Of a DNA stretch of 42,266 nucleotides, positions 33,146-42,073 are shown piece by piece. The stretch's first letter is position 1. Each line of letters begins with the position of its first letter. The position numbers and the translations under genes are program-made. The DNA lies in the NCBI GenBank assembly GCA_001724265.1, contig MEDY01000269.1, positions 1-42,266 of the forward strand. Reading direction: 5' to 3'. Source of the DNA: Rhizaria sp. SCN 62-66 (lineage: Eukaryota > Rhizaria, unplaced). The notes beneath the pieces are model-generated. The model had not been told where the DNA came from. It saw only the letters and a list, made by a program, of their open reading frames with translations, and did not search any database.

Positions 33146-36100
33146 ATGCTTCCTGGCGCAAACGCGCGCGCGCTCTCCGCCGCCTGCGCAGCGACGGCAA
33201 CCGCTGCGGTGGCCTCCCGCGCCGCCGCAGCCAGCCTCCACTGCTCCGCGCGCGCCGAGCACTGCGAACTTACAGCGAAGCGCGCCGAGCCCGCGTCCGC
33301 GCCTATGTTTGGCCCCGCAGCGCTGCCCTGCGCGCGGCCCGGGCTCCGCGACTCGCTCCCCGCCGTAACGCACGGCTCGTCATGTTCGCGCAGTGTCGCG
33401 CAGTTCGCGACAGCCGCTTCGCATACTCTGGCCGCTTCGCGCACTCTGAGCTCTGTGACCTCTGTGAGCTCGGCGAGCGCGCCCACAAGCAGTCTAGCGG
33501 GCGCGCGCGCTCTGCTGAGCGCCCCGGCTGCGACCTTTGCGACGCTGCCGGCCCCGGCCTCGGCCTCGGCGCGCGCCGCGAGTGGCGTCGCGAGTGGCGC
33601 TGTGAATGGCGCTGCGAATGGCGCTGCGGCCGCGCTGCGGGCGGAGGGGGCCAAGACTCTCGACGGGAACAGCAGTCTGAGCAACAGTAACGCCGACGAC
33701 GACGACGAGAGCGTCGAAGGTCGCGGTGCTGCGGGCTCTGACAGCGGCAACAGGAGCTTGCACGTTGTATCTGAGCCGCTGACACTGCAATCGTCGTCCC
33801 CGTTCCCCTCCTCGCCCTTTTACGTCTCACTCTACGCCCACAGCCCCAGTCACAATGCTGCGGGTGCAGACGCCACACACTCAACGACTTCGCACAGTGC
33901 AAGTGACCGTGGGCAGCCGCAGCCGCAGCGGCAGCGGCAGCCGCCCGCGCTGGAGTGGGTGGACCTCGAGCACGCCAACAGCACTGCCGGCGCGCTCCCG
34001 CCGCCTCCTCGGCCTGATTACACTGGCAAAACTCGGAGCCTGGCTGAGTCTTCTCAGAGCGCCGGAAGCTCGTTCCGCTTGCCGTACCCGGTAGAGCTCC
34101 TCACCACCACGCTCCGCGCCCCGTCTCAGCCGGCGTTGCAGCCCGGGGAGTCGGCAGAGACCGTCGGCAGCACGGGTTCCGCCCCCATGAGTGCCGGCGC
34201 AGGGACCGTGAGCACCGCGAGTACCGCGGCGAGCACCGCAGTGAGTTCCGCGGGCGCGGTGGTGTGCGTATCGCAGCTTGCGGCCCTCACGGCCGACGTC
34301 ATGGACGTTGTCGAGGACTACCTCGACTGCATCCACGACTCGTCGCTTGCGCTGCCGCTCGCCTACACCTCGGAGCACGCCTGGGCCGCCGCGGCCGCCG
34401 CCGACGCCGCCGCCGCCGACGCCGCCGCGAATGATGTTGGTCACAGCATTAGTGAGAATGAGCGCGCTGCGAGGAACGCGATCGCGTCTATTCTCTCTCA
34501 ATCCAACGCCAATAGCGAGGACAGCAACACCGGCAACGCCGCAAGCTCCAGTGCAAGTGCGCGAGCTGAGTGCGCCGCGCTGTCCGACCCCACGTCGGCG
34601 CTGCTGTTCCTTGACCCGCGGCCGTCCGCGCTGGCGACGGCGCTGGCGACCTTCCTCGCGCTGCCGCTGCTGGCGCCGCCGCTGCTGCGCCTCTCGCCGC
34701 TGGCGCTCGCGCGTGCGTGCGGCTACAGCCCCGAGCGGCTGGGCGCGCTGCGCAGGCAGGCGCGCGCGCAGGCCCCCAAGGGCGGCAAGCTCGACGCTGA
34801 CGTCGATGGCGACGGCGATTACTTTAATCACGAGCTCGGTGCTGGTGACTATGACGCCCACGCTGCCGGCGAGACCGCTCCCGGCGAGACCGCTGCCGAC
34901 CGCGAGCTCCGCGCGCTCCCGGCCGTGAGTGACCGTGAGCGGGACCGTGAGCAGGGCCGGTTCTGCCGCCCGCGGCTCGTGGCGCGCGAGTCGTGGTCCC
35001 GCGAGCGCGCGCTGCGCTCCGAAATCGCGCGCAAGAACGTGCAGCGCAACGTCGCCGCGGCGCTGGCGCACGCGGGGGCCAGCTACGCGGTCATGGTCGA
35101 GCCGCCCCGCCAGTTCCGCAACCCGCGCCGCGACGGCGACAGCGACAACATCACTCAGAACAGTGATAATTGCAGTAGCTCGTGCGCGGCGGAGGTGAGT
35201 GGCGGCGCGGCGGCGATCGTGGAGCTCGAGACGTGTTTGCGCGCGGGCTACGTGCCGTCGTCAGTGCTGTCGCAGACGCTGGCGCAGTGCGAGGGTGGCA
35301 GCGTCTTCGCCGTGCCCATCGTCACCGCTGCCAAGGGCAAGGAAGTGACCGCGAACCTGCCCGCGCCGGCGCAGACGCTGGCGCAGTCAGTCTCACAGGT
35401 GCAGGCGCAGCTGCACGCGCAGGCGCAGGCGCAGTTGCGCCTGGTCACCGCTGCGTCGCCCGATGCCACTGTGAGCAGTGGTGGCGGCGACTACGACGGC
35501 AGCGCGGCTGCGGCCGCCCACGGCAGTGCTGTGTGCGACAGTGACGGCAAGGCGGTCAAAGGCGGAAAGCGCCTCAAGAAGCTCTTACAACAGCAGCAGC
35601 AGCAGCAGCAACAGGTGAAGAGTTATAGCGGTAAGAACAAGAAGAGCGCCGCCCCGTCTAACGCCCGCGCTGTTGCCGCAGCCGTTGAACGCGACGTTGA
35701 CGACGACGCTGATGAAGACGACGACCCTCTCGACGCTGACGACGCCGAGAAAGATGCTGACGAAGAAGAAGACAGCGAGGCCGAGGCCGCGGCGCTGGCG
35801 CTGCTGGAGGACGAGCAGGATGCCGCCCTCGAGGCGCAGCTCCGCTCTCTGCACGGCCTCGGTCGGCACAGCAGCAGCAGCAGCAGCAGCGGCGGCGGCG
35901 ATGCAGTCGGCAGCGGCGGCGGCAACGCGAGCATGTCGCTGCAGCGCTCGCACCGGTTCGGCGGCGTCATCCACGTCGACTTCGTGTCCGGGTTGGGCAG
36001 GCAGAAGCGGCTGCTGGGCAACTTCACCGCGCGCTCGCCGCTGCTGCAGTCAGTGCTGGGCCAGCGCCACGCGACGGCCGCGCGGCCCGCGGCGCCGCTC

Positions 36101-38689
36101 ACGCTCGACGGAGTGCTCGAGGACCTGGACGCGCGCGCCGCGCGCCGGGCGCTGCGCAAGGAGCAGGAGCAGATGGTGCGCGCGGGCGCCGCGCCGGCAT
36201 CAATCCTTGCGCGCAGGAACAAGAAGAACAGCAAGAACTACATCGCCGCCAACGCCTTCATGGACGCGCTCGACGCCGAGGACCGCGCCGCCAGCGCGCG
36301 CGCCGCCGCGGGCGGGCGCGGCGGCGGGGACGGCGCGCTGCTGTCGGAGATTAAGCCGCCCGCGGTGGTGGCGGCGGAGGAAGCCGCGACGCGCGCGGAG
36401 CGGCTGCGGCGTGCCGAGGCCACGCTCGAGGCCGCGCGGCGCACGCTGCACGGGCTCCCAGCCGCGGGTGGCCAGGCCGGCGGCGCGGGAAAGGCGGGCG
36501 CGGGGAAGGCGGGTGTGGACGCGACGGCCGACGTGGTGGGCGAAGGCGACGGTGACTGCGGGTCTGCGGACGGCGCGAGCGCGAGCGCGGGCGCGCGGCC
36601 GCTGCGCTTGCTGGACTGCACCGGCGGCTTTGGCACCGACGTGTTCGTCGTTGCCGCCTCGGTCAAGCAGCGCGCCAACGTGCAGATCACGGTCCTGGAG
36701 CGCAGCCCCGTGCTGTTTGCGCTGCTCGCCGACGGGCTGCGGCGCGCGCAGCAGGCCGCCGCGGCCGCCGACGCCGCCGCCGCCGCGCGCGCGCAACGGG
36801 ACGTCGCGCCCACGTACTTCAACTCTGGCGCGGCGGGCGCGCCCGCGGTCGGCGAGGTCCGCGCGCGCGTTAAGGAGGAGCTGCTGCAGTCGCGCCGCAG
36901 GGACGTGGCCAAGCTCGCCGGTGCAGATGCTGTCTCTGACGGCGACGCCGCTCCTGGCGGTAGTGGCGACGCTGCGGGGGAGCTGGGCGCGGAGCTCAAC
37001 TGGGGGCCCGGGGGCCGGCTGGGCTCGCGCGTCGCGCGCGCCGTCGACGCCGCCGCTGCTGCGACAGCGACTGCTGCTGCGTCATCGGCGTTATTGGCGT
37101 CATCGGCGTCTTCGTCGTCGCGTGTGACGGACGCTGTCATTCTGGGCTCTGACCCCTTTGCCGCGGCGCGCACCGCAGCGCTAGCCGCGGCCACCGCGCG
37201 TCCTGCCACCGCGACAGCCGTCGCAGCGACACGCGGCGGTCGCGCGAGCGCTGGCGCTGGCGCGACTCCGTCTCCGGGCGCGGCGGCTGCGGCAGCGCCG
37301 CTGAACAACTTCAATCACATCGGCTCCAGTGTCAGCGACGCAGCGTCATCCTACGCCCACAACCGCAACGGCCACAGTGCCCACGGCTCGTCTGTCCACC
37401 CCTCCGCTGCCCACGCCTCCGCTGCCGCCCGCGGGCAGAGCGCATACACCCCGCTGGCGCAGCGCGTGGCCCTGTCGGCCGAGGCCGAGGCGCGGCGCGC
37501 GCACGTGGTGCGGACGGCAGAGGAGGCGCTACACCAGTTCCTGTTCCAGCGCAAGGGCCGCGGCGGCGAGCTCCACGCGCTCGACGTGGCCACCATCGCG
37601 CGCAACATGCGCCTCGTGCACAGCGACGCGGCGGAGTTCCTCTTCGCCGCCGCCGCTAGGCCCGGCGCCAAGACGCTCGCCGCAGACGCAGACGCTGCCG
37701 CTGCTGCTGCTGCTGGTCATGCAACGCCTGCAGTGGGAGAGCGTGTTGACAAAGTCAAGGTTGCCGTGGACGCCGCGGTCGGTGACCCCGCAGACCCCCT
37801 CAGTGTCGCGACCTACAGCAGCTGCGCGACCGGCAGTGACGACGATGGCGCGAGAGTCGCGCCCGCAGCGGCGGCAGGGCTGTCCCAGCTCGGGCTCCTG
37901 CCGCTGTCCGCTATGCCCCGCTGGCTCCGCGCTGCCAAGTCGTCGGCGAGCGCGGGCGCGGGCGCGGGTGCGGGCGTGAACAGCAGTGGCAGCGCGTGGC
38001 AGCCTCGTGGCCCTGCCGCGCGCGCGTTTGACGTCGTCTTCCTGGACCCGTTTTACCCAGAAAAGCACGTCGGCGCGGGGCGCAGGCGCAAGATCGCGGC
38101 GCGCAACTCCAAGGGGATGAACTTCGCCAAGCTCCTTCGCCAGGTCGAGGAAGCGCGCGCCGCCGAGATCATGCAGCAAGCGCTGCCTGCGAGTGGCGAC
38201 ATAACAGCCGCTCCCGCTGCGACTGAAGAGAGCGACGAGGACGGCAACTGGGAGGCGCGTCCGGGCGCGGGCGCGGTGGTGGCCGCGCGCGTGAGCGTGT
38301 TCCGCTCGCAGGCGGCGCGCGCGTTCGAACGCGTGCTGAGCGACGCACAGTCGCGGTGGGGCGCGGACGTGACCGCGGGCGTGGGCGCGGCGGCCGCGGG
38401 GGCGCACCTGGCGCGCGCGGCCGCGGGGCCCGTGTTCCGGCCCGAGCCCGCCAACACGGGGCTGCTGCTCGACGCCGCGCGGCTCGCCGCCGGGCTGCGC
38501 GTCGTGATCAAGCGGCCGCGGCACGCTAAGACGCCGTACCCCACGGCGGCCGTATTCAAAGACCGCAAAACGCGGTTCGACGTGCTGGCGCCGTTCCAGG
38601 CCCGCGCGGAAGCCGCCAGGGCCGTTAACGCGGTCGCCGAGACACTCGCCAAAGAAGCGCAGGCCGCTTTTGTCGTTGCGCACGATTAG
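33146..38689 (+). CDS. RsmJ-like 16S-type rRNA (guanine-N2) methyltransferase, greatly expanded
   Basis: Bacterial RsmJ methylates N2 of G1516 in 16S rRNA with S-adenosylmethionine; here an organellar small-subunit rRNA is the likely target. One exon, 1847 residues; the first ATG after an upstream in-frame TAA is at 33146. The RsmJ motifs appear in the right order: IHVDFVSGLGRQKRLLGNF (~942-960), SAM-binding LLDCTGGFGTDVFVVA (~1155-1170), VLERSPVLFALLADGL, LVHSDAAEF (~1490), catalytic-region VVFLDPFYPEKH (~1630-1641) and RVVIKRPRHAKTPYP (~1785) followed by RFDVL. Between and before them are Ala/Ser/Asp/Gln-rich inserts; E. coli RsmJ is about 250 residues. The N-terminus (MLPGANARALSAACAATA and on) is Ala/Arg/Ser-rich without acidic residues, compatible with organelle import. 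The stop is TAG, followed directly by TAA. Confidence 0.82.
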   Translation: MLPGANARALSAACAATATAAVASRAAAASLHCSARAEHCELTAKRAEPASAPMFGPAALPCARPGLRDSLPAVTHGSSCSRSVAQFATAASHTLAASRTLSSVTSVSSASAPTSSLAGARALLSAPAATFATLPAPASASARAASGVASGAVNGAANGAAAALRAEGAKTLDGNSSLSNSNADDDDESVEGRGAAGSDSGNRSLHVVSEPLTLQSSSPFPSSPFYVSLYAHSPSHNAAGADATHSTTSHSASDRGQPQPQRQRQPPALEWVDLEHANSTAGALPPPPRPDYTGKTRSLAESSQSAGSSFRLPYPVELLTTTLRAPSQPALQPGESAETVGSTGSAPMSAGAGTVSTASTAASTAVSSAGAVVCVSQLAALTADVMDVVEDYLDCIHDSSLALPLAYTSEHAWAAAAAADAAAADAAANDVGHSISENERAARNAIASILSQSNANSEDSNTGNAASSSASARAECAALSDPTSALLFLDPRPSALATALATFLALPLLAPPLLRLSPLALARACGYSPERLGALRRQARAQAPKGGKLDADVDGDGDYFNHELGAGDYDAHAAGETAPGETAADRELRALPAVSDRERDREQGRFCRPRLVARESWSRERALRSEIARKNVQRNVAAALAHAGASYAVMVEPPRQFRNPRRDGDSDNITQNSDNCSSSCAAEVSGGAAAIVELETCLRAGYVPSSVLSQTLAQCEGGSVFAVPIVTAAKGKEVTANLPAPAQTLAQSVSQVQAQLHAQAQAQLRLVTAASPDATVSSGGGDYDGSAAAAAHGSAVCDSDGKAVKGGKRLKKLLQQQQQQQQQVKSYSGKNKKSAAPSNARAVAAAVERDVDDDADEDDDPLDADDAEKDADEEEDSEAEAAALALLEDEQDAALEAQLRSLHGLGRHSSSSSSSGGGDAVGSGGGNASMSLQRSHRFGGVIHVDFVSGLGRQKRLLGNFTARSPLLQSVLGQRHATAARPAAPLTLDGVLEDLDARAARRALRKEQEQMVRAGAAPASILARRNKKNSKNYIAANAFMDALDAEDRAASARAAAGGRGGGDGALLSEIKPPAVVAAEEAATRAERLRRAEATLEAARRTLHGLPAAGGQAGGAGKAGAGKAGVDATADVVGEGDGDCGSADGASASAGARPLRLLDCTGGFGTDVFVVAASVKQRANVQITVLERSPVLFALLADGLRRAQQAAAAADAAAAARAQRDVAPTYFNSGAAGAPAVGEVRARVKEELLQSRRRDVAKLAGADAVSDGDAAPGGSGDAAGELGAELNWGPGGRLGSRVARAVDAAAAATATAAASSALLASSASSSSRVTDAVILGSDPFAAARTAALAAATARPATATAVAATRGGRASAGAGATPSPGAAAAAAPLNNFNHIGSSVSDAASSYAHNRNGHSAHGSSVHPSAAHASAAARGQSAYTPLAQRVALSAEAEARRAHVVRTAEEALHQFLFQRKGRGGELHALDVATIARNMRLVHSDAAEFLFAAAARPGAKTLAADADAAAAAAAGHATPAVGERVDKVKVAVDAAVGDPADPLSVATYSSCATGSDDDGARVAPAAAAGLSQLGLLPLSAMPRWLRAAKSSASAGAGAGAGVNSSGSAWQPRGPAARAFDVVFLDPFYPEKHVGAGRRRKIAARNSKGMNFAKLLRQVEEARAAEIMQQALPASGDITAAPAATEESDEDGNWEARPGAGAVVAARVSVFRSQAARAFERVLSDAQSRWGADVTAGVGAAAAGAHLARAAAGPVFRPEPANTGLLLDAARLAAGLRVVIKRPRHAKTPYPTAAVFKDRKTRFDVLAPFQARAEAARAVNAVAETLAKEAQAAFVVAHD
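35588..35613 (+). repeat. CAG/CAA poly-Gln tract in the RsmJ-like gene
   Basis: Nine glutamine codons, mostly CAG, in frame before a Lys-rich segment and a long acidic Asp/Glu stretch. A serine AGC tract follows at about 35870-35890. Confidence 0.75.
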
Positions 38690-39076
38690 TAAAGTGAGTT
38701 GAGTGTAATCGCGGCCACAAATTACCATTATTTATTCGCAATTGATACACAATGTTTACTTAAGTAGTGCCTTTGTGACAGTCAGGCTTCCATGCGTCGC
38801 AAAGTTGTTTAACCATAAGCTTAATATTGTAAGCTTAACGACTGATTCGAGTGTGTTGTTCTGTGGGGTTGTGATTTTGAACGTAAGCCTGAGCCGCTGA
38901 ATGATTTGCTCTCGCTTAGCTCCGGCGTTGGTGTTTTGACCGCGGTGCAGTCGTGACGACAGCGGATGCGTGAGTGCGACACAAGAGCAAAAAATAAAGC
39001 TGTGTGTGCGCGCGCGCGTGCGGAAAGCAGCAACAGGTGGGCGGGCGCATGAGTAAACGAAGAAAAAAAAATAAAC
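38690..39076. other. Spacer between the RsmJ-like gene and tRNA-Pro
   Basis: 387 bases. Begins with a TAA codon in frame with the RsmJ-like gene right after its TAG. An AATAAA at 38993-38998, about 300 bases on, is a plausible polyadenylation signal. A TG/CG alternating run (39000-39023) follows. The end, a run of nine A on the plus strand (39062-39070), is the T-run terminator of the tRNA. Confidence 0.55.
39062..39070 (-). terminator. Pol III terminator of tRNA-Pro
   Basis: A run of nine T on the minus strand starting six bases after the tRNA 3' end, typical for RNA polymerase III termination. Confidence 0.8.
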
Positions 39077-39148
39077 GGGGGTCGGCGGGAGTTGAACCCG
39101 CTACCACCTCTACCCTAAAGAGGTATGATACCGTTACACCACGACCCC
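39077..39148 (-). tRNA. tRNA-Pro(AGG)
   Basis: Cytosolic proline tRNA, 72 bases, no intron. Acceptor stem GGGGTCG pairs with CGACCCC, followed by discriminator C; D-arm GTGTAACGGTATCATAC; anticodon stem CCTCT/AGAGG with loop TTAGGGT, giving anticodon AGG (wobble A probably inosine, reading CCN codons); T-arm GCGGG-TTCAACT-CCCGC. The CCA end is not encoded. It aligns position by position with the yeast tRNA-Pro(AGG). A T-run terminator follows. It fits the Pro-rich proteome of the neighbours, though one tRNA gene says little. Confidence 0.95.
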
Positions 39149-39676
39149 ATGTCATCCGGATTCACCGAGAAAAATCAAACAAATCATGGGATTTGCTGTC
39201 AGGTAACTGAAATTTTATATATGTAAATAATTTAATAAAACATTTCTGTTTGTGAGCGAGATGTACTAAACGTTTAGAATAACTTAACAAGTAAAGTATA
39301 TGAACAGTTACATTTGTAAAATTAAACGTAGTTTATTGCAGTAGTCTTAGAGTGGGAATATATTGATACAGATTCAGTGTAAACGCTCAATTGCATCTCT
39401 CTCACAGTAAGATTAAGTAGGGTTACTAGGATATTTGTCAGTGTGAATGTTGCTTCAAGTCACATCAATGCGTCTGAATAAAAAGTACTCATTTATTTAG
39501 ATCTGTTTTAGGAACTGTTTTGTCTTTCTTATATAAATACAGTATATTAATACGCAAGCATGTGTAGTGTTGCGTGAGTTTGGAAAAAAGCACAAAACTA
39601 CTACGAGTAAGCTTACTAATAACAGCACAGAGACAAGAAATCACATTTCCACTAAATTAGTATTGAAAATCTTACC
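39149..39676. other. AT-rich spacer between tRNA-Pro and the B-box gene
   Basis: 528 bases holding the upstream side of the tRNA and the 3' UTR of the B-box gene. A minus-strand AATAAA (plus-strand TTTATT, 39492-39497) lies about 180 bases after the B-box stop. GTAAGA directly after that stop looks like a donor, so a 3' UTR intron is possible. No other gene is seen. Confidence 0.5.
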
Positions 39677-42073
39677 TCATAGGGAAAATATTGAGTCAAG
39701 ATCTAAGACTTTTTGCTGCTTCGCCTTGGAAGCTTTCTCTGCCTCCAGCTTAATCAGCGCCAGTTGCGCTGTCTCCCAGTCAGCTGGAACAGTGTCCGCC
39801 AGCAGCTGCAAAGCGCGCTTTTCGTGGAATACGTCTGGGAACGCCACAGCAACGCGCACGCGCCACCGCAGTCCTGGTGAAGCCGTCATGGCTGCCTCCG
39901 CATCAACGGCCTTAGCGAGCGCAACAGCAGTGGTGCGCTTGTTGGCGTCAGTCAACTTCAACATCGCGTGATTCGCAGCCATAGTCGCACCAGGGGCATT
40001 ATTATCGTCAATGTTGATCTTGTTATGATCTCTCTGAGAAGCACGACTGTTATCTTCACTATCACTGTCATTATCACTGAAATTGTCAAAAGCACTGTCA
40101 TCAAGCTGGACAGCACTCACCACTGTGAACTTTACACACACATTGCCAAACTCAATGACATCAACAATACCGCCATGACTCATCGATGAAGACTTGTTCT
40201 CTTTCTCATTATCTTTGTTAACTTTTCCATTGATCACGCGGCCATCTTCCTCATCTTCGTAGTCGTCGGTCTCAATGAGCTCAGTGATGGCTTGAGAACG
40301 TGCACCACATGCCTCATATCTTGCAACAAGACTTGGCGACAAGATGCTCGCCTCAACCTCACCTACAAGCGCGCATTGGCACTCGGGCGAGAGTGACAAA
40401 AATGCATGGAGGGAGCTCGCACCCTCGATGGCACCACCTGGAGTCAAGTTTGCAGTAGCAGACTTTGAGCCAGCACTCGTGTTGGCAGCAATAATGTTAG
40501 ACTTCACAGCAGTGGTTGCGTCTGCCTCTGTGCGTTGCTGTGGCAACGGCAGCAGCAGCGGGGAGGCACCGCAGCCACAGCCACGACGCACATTGCATTT
40601 GAAGCGTACGCCACACAACTCAACTGTGCCCAGCTGAATCACAGGACCACGCGAAGTAGCAATTGTATTTGCACTTCCACGAGCGTTCACAGTGACCGAT
40701 CTTGAGTGGGCAGGAAGAACCAGCTCAGCGAGCGGCACATCTATCTCACGAACAACCTCACGCGGCACCAGTGCAGCAGCGGTGTCCGTGAAAGCCACAT
40801 CAAACGCGGCGCGCGCGCTAGCCCACGGCGTATCGGCAAGTGTGGTTTCAGCTTTCATGCTCACATCCGCAGACACGCTTGCATCGGCGCATTGGCCAGA
40901 GTTAGCAGGCGTAAATGGCCAGACGGGTCGTGATTGAAGCAGTCGAGCAAGACGTGTGATAGTGGGCGCATCTGTAGCACCAGTCATACTCGCCAGTGTG
41001 CTTTGCGTGAGCGCAAGAGCTTTCTTCTCTTGCGCGATGCGCTGTGACAGGAACAGACGTAGCTGCGCAGCAAGTGCCGAAGGAAGGGCGAGCGCCTGGG
41101 TTGCGTATCGTGCCGTTGCGGCTGCAAGCGCGGTTAGCTGGGTCTCGGTCTGTGTGCGTAAGGTGATTGTGAGAGCTGTCTCATCCGCGAGCTGTTGCGC
41201 AAGTGTGGCAATCCGTGGGGTGAGTGTTGCAGCATGAGAGCGGAGCTCAGAGTGTTTAGCGGCGACAGACCGGATGACGTGGTCTTTGTGCTCGCCATTA
41301 AGAATGATACAGTGACCGCAGATCACCAAGATGCAATTATCACACCAGTACAGCATCAGAACAGGCTCGCCATGCTTGTGGCAACTCTATTTCAAACGCA
41401 AAACGTTGTTTGCGAATGTGAGAACATACACGCCAACAATAGTGTCAGGATAGTGAGAATATTACCAAATGGGAAACGCATTTTACAGAAAGCTTAAGAA
41501 AAAAGTAACTCAATTAAAACTCTTGCAATCTTCGTAACTCTGATAAGCGCCGAGTCGCAATGAGTTTTTTTGTTGGACTCGTCGCTTTGTCGCGCGCGTC
41601 ATTGAGGGTAAGGGAGAAGAAAGCGAGGTGATGTGACGTACACTGGGATCACGTTGTGCAGGAGCAGTACAAATGGACACCCCGATATCAGCGGAGGTTG
41701 AGCCAGCAGCTCCAGCAGCATTGACACTGCTGGTGGTGCGAGTCAGGGCGCTGGAGCTGGGCGGGGAGGATTCACCTTGAAGATCACTTTCAGACTATAA
41801 TTGAACGCAAATAAAGAACAAAATACAACAGGTGAGATTTAATGCGAGATACTATATAAAAAATAGAACAATTGGCGGATAACTACACCCGTCAAAGAAA
41901 CCAACGTTAGGGCATTTTTTTGTAAGGGCAAGAAGAGAAGACTTCTTAGGACGTTGGGGGATGTCGATATTGTTTACCTTAAAGCAAGGTTGGCATAAAA
42001 TCGGAGGTCGATTTGTGCCATTAATGTGAAGGGTGCGGCCACAATTCTTGCAGCTCGACACCCGGGTCGTCAT
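39677..42073 (-). CDS. B-box zinc-finger/coiled-coil protein (TRIM-like, no RING), three exons
   Basis: Exons 41978-42073, 41642-41794 and 39677-41386; introns 41795-41977 (GTAAAC...TATAG) and 41387-41641 (GTACGT...ATAG), both phase 0. The product is 652 residues. Exon 1 encodes a four-Cys zinc site, CKNC...CQPC. Exon 2 is a Ser/Ala linker. The exon 2-3 junction completes a B-box: CHKHGEPVLMLYWCDNC, ICGHC and HKDH, about residues 85-114. A helical region (~125-220, LATLAQQLADETALTITL-like heptads) follows, as in B-box C-terminal coiled coils. The C-terminal half is not recognised; it has acidic stretches and ends DLDSIFSL. B-box proteins act as scaffolds or, with a RING, as ubiquitin ligases; no RING is visible. 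Exon 1 could be a separate gene, but the two phase-0 joins argue for one. Composition is closer to average than in neighbouring genes. Stop is TGA. Confidence 0.72.

Noticed and set aside
41852-41977. A 73-codon zinc-ribbon gene ending in TAG
   Set aside because: The AT-rich second half reads as an intron, and exon 1 splices in phase towards the B-box exons. The TAG there is therefore not good evidence for TAG as a terminator.
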